Of a DNA stretch of 64,000 bases, positions 14,701-25,539 are shown in pieces; position 1 is the stretch's first letter, and each line of letters begins with the position of its first letter. The notes beneath the pieces were generated by a model. It was not told where the DNA came from. It worked only from the letters and a program-made list of their open reading frames with translations, and searched no databases. Where the stretch lies: the NCBI GenBank assembly GCA_037389465.1, contig JAZARR010000059.1:1945001-2009000 (forward strand), read 5' to 3'. Origin of the DNA: Baylisascaris procyonis. Its lineage: Eukaryota > Nematoda > Chromadorea > Rhabditida > Ascarididae. The translations under genes and the position numbers were made by a program.

Positions 14701-17035
14701 AATGTGCTGTATCACTGAGAATTTTATTCGTGGTGGAAATATACGCTTAATAGTGCTGAATATTTCGATCTTTCAAACGTTTTCAGTTACAGAAATTTTT
14801 AGCAATTCAGACAGTAATATTTTTTTTGTATTTCATGTGCTAATTTTAAGCCGGTTTCCTAAGCGATCAAAAAGATTTCGAAGAGGAATCAGCAATATTT
14901 ATGCGAAAAGACACCGAGCGAAACGCCTGTCGATAAGCTTGTATTTGAATTAATATGCTTTATGAAAGTAGTATGATGTGCAGAAAAATCTTCATTAAAT
15001 TTTGCATAATTGTCTTTCCTCTTTCTCTCTTTTTCTCACAAAAAAAGGCTGCAATTGAATGTGAATAAGGATTTGTTATAATGCTGCAAAACGCTTCGGA
15101 AAATGAGCATAACCAATATGTTGTGTTTACAATAAACGCCTATGAGGTTCACTTTGATCAACTAATGAGATGGTAAGAGTAATAATCGCTGCACAAACGA
15201 AAGAAATTCGCCTGAGGCTAAACTCCTTATCGAATAAATTTCAATATTCGCATACGAGAAAAACAGCCATCTTAATTATGTTTATTCAGCAATGATATCA
15301 TTTCGAAGAACTATAAAAGCCGGGTGAAGTTTCATCCCTCCTCACACATTATGTCGTATATCATCGCATGTGGTGAGCATCGCTTCGCTAATGCTACGAA
15401 GCGTCATGATGTGGTTGTTGTGCTTTTAAATAATGGGAAATTATTTGTTAGCCTTTTCGAAAACATAATTTCCATCATTCTACAGTTTTGAAAGTAAATT
15501 TTCTGCGGTGATATGGCGATAACATGGGAGATTTACTCTTGAAAATTTTTGCACTCAACATTCTTCTATGAAATGAATTTTCCTTAAAGCATCAGTCGCT
15601 AAATATCGCAGGCAATTCTGAGCCTCTTTTCTAAATTTTGTTTGCTATGCAATTTGCTCACATAAAATATTCTTATTTTATGTATCTGCGCAAATTTGCA
15701 TTTGTAAAATAAACTGACGTAATGCCGCGTCTGTCTGTGTGCATAAGTCTGCTTTTCTTTGTCTGTACTGCAATTTCCACTCGAAAATCACAAAAACTAG
15801 AGTTACGATTTGATAAGCACAGTGTATCTATGTGACCTTCTGTCCAATCTTTCGCCTTGGTCCACGAATCCGTAAAGTGAGTATAAACATTTAAAATGCC
15901 AAGAAAGTTTCCACGTATTTCATAACAGTCGCCTTTTTATTTTTCACCGGTCCAATCGCACATAGATTGGTTTTTCATCTAAAGGTTTATTCTGGAGAGA
16001 GGAACAGTTAAAATGAAGTAATATTTTTCAGCATATCTTGCTATTTGTTGGTAATTTATGCAGCTGGTTGGTAGATTGCATACTGTGCTAACTCATTACT
16101 CCACTTCCTAATTACAAATATTCAATGTTTGTAATTGTTGTAACAAGTAAGTGCTCATCGATGAGTAAATTGGTCATCAAATTTGATTGCATCAACGAAG
16201 ATCCTATCAGTTAGCACTCTAGAAAGCCTAACAAATAAAAATCAAATTCAAGTATTTTGAACATTCCAATTCTGCTAAGATAAATGCACTCATAACTACC
16301 CTATATTGTTTTGATATCTTTGTCAAGGTGCTCCGCTAATCTATTTCATAGCGCTGCTTAAAAGCTTATTTCATACTATTTCATGATATGTGCGTTTTTG
16401 AGCAAAGTAATCGAGCGTTTTTACACTTTCTTTTCATATTGCTTAATCACCAGCGAGGAAAAATGCAATTTATAATCGTATTAATAATGCACTGTTTAAA
16501 AAAGAATCTCTTAAAAATCACTAGCTCTTTTCTTTCCTGTGTTTCACTTCGTTCGTGAATGGTAAACGTGGATCGTAAAGAATTCTTCCTCTTGATAGCA
16601 TAGCCATGAATTTGTGAAATTTAATCGAAATTCGATATTTAAGGGCAGTTCCATCGCTGCAAATTATGCAATTTTTTAAACGATCTAGTCGTTCACAAGT
16701 GATGCGACTTCTTAGCGCTATTAAACTTTAAATCAGTCACCTTTACTTCATTGTGTTTCTTAGAAATGGAGCTTTTTTTCCAAGGAATGAGAAGCACATC
16801 ATACAGCATCACCTGTATAGGTCATCGGAAACCGCTAATGTAGTCCAACAACTGGTTGCATTGCGCAGCAAATCAGACTTTTTTGGAAACTAGCTCGACA
16901 GTTCAATTATGGAGGATTCATTCCTTATATGCTAAAAAAGTGGATGCGGAAGTAAAAATTTTTGGGAATTTTTCGCTTTTAACGAATTGAGGAACACCCA
17001 GGTAAATAGTAACATTCCTCATCGTTTCGTTTCCT

Positions 17036-17056
17036 TCTGATAAGATAATTATCAGA
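17036..17056. promoter_or_regulatory. GATA-motif palindrome upstream of flp-11
   Basis: Two 8-base arms, TCTGATAA and TTATCAGA, flank GATAA, giving three overlapping GATA-factor core sites about 190 bases before the flp-11 ATG. GATA factors bind WGATAR. A role in flp-11 transcription is inference from position only. Confidence 0.35.
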
Positions 17057-17245
17057 CAATCTTTTCACTGAAAAGAATTGTGCAGTGATGACGAGTCCAC
17101 TTTTCACCGCAGTCATTGACCGATGCGTCGAGTCGCAATGACCACTTTGTCTATCCCGCCCCTTTGGATGGTACTGCGCTAGTGTGCAGCCTCGAAAATG
17201 GTTTCCTCACCCACACCGCTTTACAGCAGGTCGTTTTCGTTCGCA

Positions 17246-17248
17246 GAA
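17246..17248 (+). promoter_or_regulatory. Splice/trans-splice acceptor directly before the flp-11 ATG
   Basis: TTTTCGTTCGCAG ends at 17246, leaving only two bases before the start codon. It is either an SL trans-splice site or the end of a 5' UTR intron; the sequence does not decide. Confidence 0.55.
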
Positions 17249-19476
17249 ATGCTGCGCAGCACAATCGTTGGCCTCTTCGCATTTATCGTCGTCGCAGTTA
17301 TCGCAAGTGCTGAGGACGACGAACAAGTGTGAGTAAATCATCTTCCATTCAATGAAAAACGATAGAGAATCCACAATTGATTAAGGAAAGGTTCCGGTTC
17401 TTTGAGTTTCAAAAAACTTCATAACAAAGTGGAAAAAATCGACGTTCGTCGGCAAATATCTTCCGATGACAATAGGGCATCAACGTCGTCAAAATCAGAG
17501 CATTAAATGAAGAGAGAGCTTCTAGGAGGGTACTCCGTTGCATATTCCTGTCATTTTATCATTGTTAATGCAGGGCAGAAAAGCGGGCAATGCGCAACGC
17601 ACTGGTACGATTCGGCAGATCTGGAATGCGGAATGCACTCGTAAGGTAAGTAATCTCTTATTCATAAATATTTGCCTACCTTTATAAAGAGAATGCAAAG
17701 TGGAATGGGGTAACAATTTGAACAACGAATAACATTGCAGTGAGATGAAATAGTGCGGTAATTTTGGGCCCCCAGTGCTGTGAAACGAAACGGCGTTGTG
17801 ATTTTCAGCCTCCCCCCCCCCCCTCGCCCTCCCTCCCTTTCCCGTCCCCCCTCTTCCTTGTTTTTTCCCACAAACATTAATTTGTCGCTGAGTTCGAAAA
17901 CGATATGCAACAATGAAAAAAATATGCGAGTGTTTGGATGAATCAGAATACTTGTTTTCTTAATTTTGTTTGCAAATTGAACCGATCGACTTTCGCTCTA
18001 ATTGCGTATCAAATATGACATTCCCAAATGCTCAGTGACAGCAACATTCATTTTAGAAAACAGTAGGAACCGATGGCGAGAAATGCTCAAATCCTTCCAA
18101 AATATCGTCAACGCTGCTCTATATTAAGCGAAAATTTGCTAATGCTTTAATGTTGAGATTGCGGAAAATAAACCAAACTTTTTAGCTTTAAACGAATCGA
18201 ATACAGAAAATTTGGCACAGAAAATTGCTCGCGAAATTCTTGAAAGAATTTGAGTAAGTTGAAGTATAACCGGCTGGAAATGCTGTCTTTGTTGTACTTC
18301 AATTTCTTACTCCTTCCCTCACCTTTCTGCCCATCTTTCATAACAATATTACTGCATGATAGTCTATGAAAGTGAACAGTACAGAAAATTCCGCCGAAAA
18401 AAGGCAAAATAAATTAAAAGAATTAATGTGATTTTATCGATGAGTATTCATAATTAGTCAGTAAAGTAGTAGCTAGTTTATTCGAAGCAAACCAGCATCA
18501 CTGCACACTTGCCGATCAATTACAAGTTGGGCGCTAGTCGTTCAGCGTTTGAATGCAATCTAACACAGCCATTACTAGGGCTTTCGTGAAATTTTCTTCG
18601 AAATCCAACAGCTGGGTACTCGACGTCCCTCTATAAGTTCAGTAGTTTCGATCGCATCCCGAGTGAGTTCACAGCATAAATGCACTCCTATACGTGCATT
18701 CTTATGATTGTTCGTAATGTAATCTCCCACTTCATTGAGAGGACTCAATAAATATCGAAAAAATGTGCCCTATTCTTTATTTCTGATACTCTAGGAAATA
18801 CTGCGGCGTCATTTAGAAATTATGAATTCAGCTCTTTTCAATTAAAATTCAGCAACTTATTTGAACATTACTTTCATATAATGAAAAATATGCTAAAAAT
18901 AAAAATATTCGCATTGAAAGGTTCGGTAAGAGAGCGGACGATAACGAATATTCTACATGGGATGAGAAGCGCAATGGAGCACCGCAACCATTCGGTAAGG
19001 ACATCCTTTACCGTTTTCTTCGCAGTATAAACCCCTCAAATTTGATTAAAGCCAAGGTAGTTGAAAGAGAAAGCATTATTCTCAACAAGCAACTCTTGTT
19101 TTCTAAGAGTCTCATCAGCTATTCTGAACTTTGCCTAGTGATTTTAACAACAAATAGAACAATTTATTCCATAGCTGATGTTATGACTCCTCGAACACTA
19201 AAAATTAAACAAATATCAAAATTTCAGCATTTCAGCAGTCTACTAAGTCAGAAAAAGTCACAGCGTTGCCTGCGCTATTCATGTATTATTAGGCGGCGGA
19301 AAGTGACCATCTAATGAGTGACCATTAGTGAGATATAAAAATATAAAAATTAGAGAATGATGAATTCAAGTCGATAGAAGAAAATCCTTTCAGTTCGCTT
19401 CGGACGGTCAGGACGTGTTGACCACATTCACGACATTCTCTCAACCTTACAGAGATTGCAGCTGGCGAATGAGTAA
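17249..19476 (+). CDS. flp-11: FMRFamide-like neuropeptide precursor FLP-11
   Basis: Exons 17249-17328, 17574-17645, 18921-18994 and 19394-19476 join in frame to 102 residues. Residues 1-21 form a signal peptide (MLRS, then a hydrophobic core, ending ASA). Three amidated peptides follow: AMRNALVRFG (32-41), released at KR and R; SGMRNALVRFG (43-53), released at KR; and NGAPQPFVRFG (69-79), released at R. An acidic spacer with WDEKR separates them, and a C-terminal peptide ending LQLANE closes the precursor. This matches Caenorhabditis elegans FLP-11, known as the sleep-promoting peptide of the RIS neuron. Compared with the C. elegans peptide, the second one has a shorter N-terminus. A splice acceptor (TTCGCAG) ends three bases before the ATG, which fits trans-splicing. 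Two introns split RF-amide motifs: one interrupts an Arg codon, the next a Val codon. AATAAA lies 31 bases after the stop. Confidence 0.97.
17812..17866 (+). repeat. Poly-C/CT-rich tract in flp-11 intron 2
   Basis: A run of about 13 C followed by a mixed C/T tract (CCCTCGCCCTCCCTCCC). It lies inside the 1.3-kb intron between the first two and the third flp-11 peptide exons and stands out from the AT-rich surroundings. Confidence 0.8.
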
Positions 19477-19506
19477 AGAATGCAGATTAACATATGAATG
19501 CTTTTC

Positions 19507-19512
19507 AATAAA
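19507..19512 (+). terminator. Polyadenylation signal of flp-11
   Basis: AATAAA lies 31 bases after the flp-11 stop codon; a second copy follows at about 19531. Confidence 0.7.
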
Positions 19513-20171
19513 TTACCGTAATCGTTGAAATAAAGTGTATTTGTGTGCTGCTGCAATGAACGTTATAATTCTTGAAAATGAATGAGTGAATAAAAGTTGC
19601 GCTTCGGTTAATTCATTGGACTGAATCGCGTAAATGGTCTAAGCATATCGATATGTGTGCATCATTAACCAAAGATGAAAATATGCGCATCTCTAAGAAC
19701 TTCAAACTTCCTCCGCTTACCTTATGTTGTTTTCGCTTGGGTGCGCTCAATTTCCCGTCCTCTATATACTAGCGGAAATATTCACAGTAGGCCTTTCTTT
19801 ATTGTTCAAAACACAGTTCATAAATATTCTTCATAAACACAGTTCATAAATATTCATTGAACAATCGGATCTATGAGTGGCACATATGCAGTGATCGATA
19901 AGCTTAAAAACTGTCGTGAAAAACGTGTCATGCGAGAAAGGTGAGGTTGGTGGGGGAAGTGGGAAGGAAGACAAGTAAGTAGGAAAGGAGAGAGAAAGCT
20001 GAACGGAATGGGGTGAGGGCAGGTGCTGTTCGTATACTTCTACCACACCAAAACTCCGCGTAATGAGCGCTACTGCCTACTCAGTGGATTCTTCAAAATC
20101 GCAAAATCGCTTTGCAAAGCTAAAGTTCTTTCTTAAGTATTAGATGATATCCGTAGTACCGTACCTGAATT

Positions 20172-20536
20172 TCAAAGCAAGCAGTTTATAACTGCAACAT
20201 GTATACGGCATTTTTGTTCGACTTGTCGCCATTCAATCGTTTTCCATCCATCAATGCTCATAGCAGTCTCTTGAACTCCCATTGTGCCGCTATATTTCCA
20301 AAGAATGTGGTCAATCTGTGGGAAAAGTTTTAAAACCTTATATCCACCAGAAATTTGTGAATGTCCAAGAAGAGCATCAATGCGTGCCCTGCTGACTTTT
20401 GATTTATGTTTTTGCGATTGTATGGCAGCAAAGTGTTCTAATTATTGATATATGTGATTCCAAGCGGTGATAACAAAAACAATCTACTTACCTCCCTTCG
20501 GTCTCCTTCGTCCACCTCAATGTTGGGGAATTTCAG
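20172..20536 (-). CDS. Exon-like fragments of an unidentified gene
   Basis: On the minus strand, 20315-20172 is open for 47 codons and ends in TGA. It follows a good acceptor (TTTTCCCACAG) and encodes a protein-like segment with WKYSGTMGVQETAM and GWKTIEWRQVEQKC. Upstream, 20536-20492 encodes LKFPNIEVDEGDRRE and ends at a strong donor (GAG|GTAAGTAG) in matching phase 0, but an in-frame TAA stands directly before it. A second frame through both pieces is also open. I cannot identify the family or find the 5' end. It could be the last two exons of a gene or a decayed copy. Confidence 0.3.
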
Positions 20537-20546
20537 TTACCACTGT

Positions 20547-23500
20547 AATCAGTTAGTGAACGCAACCTGTTCTTGAAATGAGATTTGGTAAGGCGAACCC
20601 TGGGAAATTCGCAATTTCCGATTTCAACGCCAAGAATCGAATCGTTATATAAAAAATAATTAGTCGCTCAACTGCTTGAATCTGTGAATCTCATTCCCAT
20701 CAAGGATTGTGCCAAACAAATGGCCCGATTCCAACTTCTCTACAAATTCTGTGAAAATCTATACAAGGAAATAGGCATGCATACACACCAAATGAATCGG
20801 AGCTCTAATGTTTTTTATACCGCAAAGCCAAAAAGAATTGTCATTATGAGCATCGCATACGTAAAGATGAGGAAGAACGTTGTAATAGAGTGAACGAAGA
20901 GAAATTTTAACACGGAAATGAATATCAATCACAAGCAATCAGGGAAGGAGTTACCTCAGGTACACCTTGGAACAGATTTAAATAAATGAGATAAAAATCA
21001 TATAGATGAAAAGAAAATAAGGTAAAAGGAAGATTTCCACCGAACGGGCGATAATATTTCGTTTTTTTCAGAGCTGTTATACTAAGAGTAATTTAGTTTA
21101 CGACTTCTGAATCTTCAGTTGCGTCTCCCAACGAGGGATTACAACGAAAGTTACGTCTTGAAAGCAAGAAGATGTTCAGAGGCAACTATGAGGGATAGCA
21201 ATAGATAGTAGAGTAACAATACAACTGAAGTCGTGTAAGGGACTAGAACGCTTAATGGACGCATTGCATGATGAAATGTGACGGTGAGCCGGTCTTTTTT
21301 CATTTCTGAATAAAGATTATAGGAAATTGACGAATTCATTGCTTATTGCTCCGTTCAAATGTTAGTGACGGATAGCTAACATTCAGAAAATGCTATGAAG
21401 AATGGAGAAATAAGAATGAACTATATAAAATAACGCTACGGGTGTCTTGCAACGTACCCAGCAGAAGACCGCTATGAGAGGGGCTACGTACAACCTATGG
21501 TCTGTGCGCTGGGTTGGACGGGCTCAGAAGTCCGTCTTGAGGTGCCTCAAAACATGAACTCTGGACTTTCAGATCAGGGCTCTGGTAGTTAGAATAGTTC
21601 CAAACCTTGGAAACTGCCAGCGTTAATAAGTGCCATCACGATGCAGCAGGTACCGTCAATGTAACGACATCGCCAAAAACGACTGGCCACTTTTCGCCTA
21701 TGAACTCAGATAGAGAAATTGTTCCTGATGGAGCTGCGTGGAGAAGGAAATCAGCAAGAAAGGCATCCGAGAATAGGAAGGGAGATGGAAGCCTATAAGC
21801 TTGAAGCCGGCAAAGCGAGCGAATCTTCCGACGTGTCCGTGCGGTCGAATATTGAAGTCGAGGCACAGGTTTCCGATCCTATCCTTAGGCTCGCCAGACG
21901 CTCGGGAGCTTCCGAGCAATAACCAGCTTACTGAAGTCAAATATCGCAACCTATGGCGATGCAGAAGCCAAGCTAGCTGTCAGAAACAAAAGTAAAAAGG
22001 GACCAATTACATGTGATAACCTATTTGTTGCAGCGTTCTTCAAGCAACAGCTTAGATTCTTTTATTCCAAGCAGTTTATGAACGCTCATTATTGCTTACC
22101 GTGTTTGTGAGTGTTTATGGGGGAAAGGGGTGAGTTAAAGGTGTGGGGATGGAGAGTATGAGGGAGGGCGTCTGTTTGCTTCCTATCTATTTACTAAATA
22201 ATAACTGCACTGCGTCGGTTTGGGCAAAATATTTGCACACTCAACTGGGTTCCAGGCGGCCGATCACTGCATTGCAACATCAAATGAACTTGCATTGAAC
22301 GCAGCTTTAGCGCAAATTCATTCGCGTATATCGCTGGCACACATCCTGTTGAGTGGCAGCTTTACGTCAGGTAAATTTAGGCAAGTGGTCAGTCGTGACA
22401 GACCAGCTGGCATGATGCTTGTTTTCGTATTTCACTCAGCTGATCAATCGGCTATAAATATTGGTAAGGAATAATAAAATATGCACATTAGTGCCATCAT
22501 ATTTTAACTGATCAGGTCTTTCTTAGAAACGTAAAATAAAGATCGCATTTCTTTGTGCTCTGACCATTGTGAACAAAACATCCGATCGGTGCAAAATGCA
22601 AACATCTGTAAATCCTTCCTACTTTGATAGATCAACATGAAAGACGGTATAGGAGGTGAGCATATGGTTGATGTTAGATTAAGTTCTTTAGCACTGCTTC
22701 CAGTCGTCCCCAAGTTGAAATTTCTCAGGAGAGAGACAGACACGCACGCACGACCAGGTATTCCGCCATCATAATTTGTAAAAACCCATAGGGATTCATT
22801 TTCAGATGCTGGCGAATTTTAGGTAACCCTATCAGGGCCCTTGCCAATGAAAACTTCCATCATGCAAGTGGGCCCAAAACTTACAAGTGCGGAAGCGTGC
22901 AAATAGAAAATGGCACAACATGCGCTTTTTGCAATGCGCTCACATAGTCAACCAGTTTCGTGAGTCACCAACAGATAACAAGATACGCTGAATAATGCCA
23001 ATATATTCTGAGTTAGCCGCATTTCCGGACAAATCAGCGAAAAAAAAAATCGTTTACCGCAATAAGATTGGTAAAAAATGAAAATGCAATTGCTGTAGAA
23101 TGCATGCAATTTTTTGCGCTTTTTAAATGTCTATACATTGTGTTGAATCGAAGTTCATGGGTTCGAGTGGAATATTTCATAGGGGACGACGAGCGTGAAA
23201 TGCAAATATAGAAAGATGTAGCAAAATTTTGTGAGCATTCAGCCTAAATTGATATCAGCTGTCATCATCGTTGATAGGCGACAATGGTTTGATTATCAGT
23301 TACAAATTTCCTACTTCTTAGCTTTTCGATTCTCTCCGTTCCGATATCGTAAATGAAGATCCCTCTGGCCTGATCTAATCTACCATAAAATTGTTAATGA
23401 ACCAATTATGCATAAAAATTGCCAATAAAGTAATTAATGTAAGCAATCGATATCATTCAATAGTATCAGAGTCTCTGTATCTTCCATCGCATATATGTGC

Positions 23501-24280
23501 ACTCGTCAACTCATTCACTCTCCGGTATACTTTCCTTGTTCCGCTATCACTTTTTTACAACGTACTGGAATAAGCATTTTGATTTATCTAATGTTCATTG
23601 CATCAGCATTAAAGTTGCGCCCTTTCTTAATCTGTTGCAAGGGTGCGTCGTACAAAGATATTTATGTGATCGGATGAGTAGAGTTTGGATTTTTTTAAAA
23701 TGGCTGGAGTGGGAGGAGGAGGCAGAGTAAGGGAAAGAGAGAAAGCTAGTGCTCGAATATGTTCATTTTACTGCCTCGAAACTGCTTTTCTTCACCCCTT
23801 TATCCTGCAAAAATATCCACAAAATACCACTATGACTGAATTGACTTTCAAACGTCAGTTTACAAGCTTTTTGTAGCGAGTAAGCTTCCTTCATCACCAT
23901 CACGTAATTGTTCTATTAACCAAACTTTGCATGATGACCACCTAGAACTGCGGAAGTAGAGAGACGTTTGCAATGTAACACTTTTTATCAGTGCAATTCG
24001 TCTTGCAATTTTGAATGCAGCACCTAACCGGGTCATCGCTGCACACCTTTGGTGTATGCACGCGAATTGCGTAGACCATTCCAATTTCGTTGCTCTTTAA
24101 TGACGTGGATGAGCACTTTTCATGTTCAATGGGGAGGTTTTCTTGTGGAAGTATTTGTTGTAATTTATAATATTTGTGGGGTCTCTGCGCTTTTCTTCGT
24201 TTATGAGAAGTTTAGATCTATGCTTGAGTGTTGTGCTGATTCGTGTGATGCAATTTCGTGAATTTTTTGCGACTTCACAG
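20547..24280. other. No confident gene; one GC-richer coding-like island
   Basis: Mostly AT-rich. The exception is 21440-21960, which is GC-richer and open in several frames on both strands. One plus-strand frame ends with RLARRSGASEQ and a stop at 21922. Without a recognisable domain I cannot say whether it is an exon or a mobile-element remnant. A 17-base ATG-bearing segment at 22806-22822 sits between a good acceptor and a good donor. Confidence 0.4.
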
Positions 24281-24379
24281 GAGTCGCACCTCGCAAAAGA
24301 TCCAGCTCAAACTCGCTTTCGACTCCAGTCAGGCCGTTGACATTAACTCCATCTGGTTTAATACGTTGCGTTTCAGTTT
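24281..24379 (+). CDS. Isolated 99-base internal exon candidate
   Basis: A segment bounded by a strong acceptor (GACTTCACAG) and a strong donor (GTTT|GTAAGTAG). Two plus frames are open: one reads SRTSQKIQLKLAFDSSQAVD and continues to NTLRFS, the other gives a Ser/Thr/Pro-rich basic peptide (RKRSSSNSLSTPVRPLTLTP). The first is in phase with the small ATG exon candidate at 22806-22822. The minus strand is open too but lacks an acceptor. The gene is unidentified and neighbouring exons are uncertain. Confidence 0.35.
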
Positions 24380-25539
24380 GTAAGTAGAGTAACGACTATG
24401 ATTAACCGATCATTATGTGATGATGGGTTTAATCCGGTCGTTGTTCTGTCGCCTCTTGGAAGTGGGGTAGAATTAAACCTAGACTTGCTAAATGATGGGC
24501 ATGCACTATGACAATAAGTGCTGAAGCGTTGCCTAATGTTTGAGAAGCACCAAACGTGCTGAAACACGATAGCCTAGGCGTAAGATGCAAGCATGAACCA
24601 ATGCGTTGAATTGGCTTGGTAATATAACCCTCACCTCTTTGACCCAGAGTGTAATCCCGGAGAAAACATACTTGTCTGCTGATGTTAACGAATTAGATCA
24701 AACAGGAAAAGAAGTTGAAAAAAATCCGTAATGTCTTTTTTCCCCTCTTGTTTCGTTAAATGCCTCACCAACCAGGTTGGTGACCACTTGCGAGGGAGGT
24801 GGGAGGGGGAGGGCAGTGAATGACTGTCGCTTTGCTCGACTTTTCTCATACTGCCTGTTTAGGTGATCGAGGTTGTGATGTCATCAATTTCAGTATTCAC
24901 TTTGATTGCGAGATGCATTGACACAATATTTTTCTATCTCTTAAACAACGCGGATGTTGCAGCACAGTAGATAACCGACCGCAAATTTGAATAATATTCA
25001 TCCAGTTTAAGTCACGGGATATTCTTGACATTTCCATACTTAGGATGCTGCCTGTTAATGTTTCTGGAAGTGAAAAACTTGGGTTTAAAAAATGATCAAC
25101 CACAGTGTTAGACTACCTGGTCGTATCATATTTGTCCAAATCTTTGCGAATTTTTCCCATTTGAAAATGCATATATTGCATCTCTTTTTGCGTTGCGTGG
25201 CAGTTTTATGCGCATCAAAAATGTATTGTAGGTCACTGTGACCGTCGTTTTTTCCGAAAAATGCATCTTCTCAAATCATAAGGGTCGAAAAGCGTTTATG
25301 ATAATCATTTACAACAAAAGTCTTCATTGTTTTTTTCAGAAGTTTTGCTTTTCACTTGTTGAGTGAAAACCACGTTTGTAATTGCTTGCATTTTCCTAAA
25401 ATTCGCCTTTACTGGCTGCAAATTTGTTTATTCGTTTTCTTTGTGATTGTTTGCGTTGCGTTTATTGTAACTTACAAATAATTGAATTTTGGTAATTTTT
25501 TAGTGAAGTGATTTGGGTAACCTTAACTATCCAGACGCT

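Larger units (their letters stand above)
8752..17248. other. Gene-poor stretch
   Basis: About 8.5 kb in which I found no gene. Overlapping open frames at 8748-9105 on both strands have no recognisable domain. An A-rich run lies near 9345-9375. A TATA-like box (TATAAAAG) at about 15312 has no downstream gene that I can support. The last 200 bases before flp-11 hold the GATA palindrome described separately. Confidence 0.5.
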
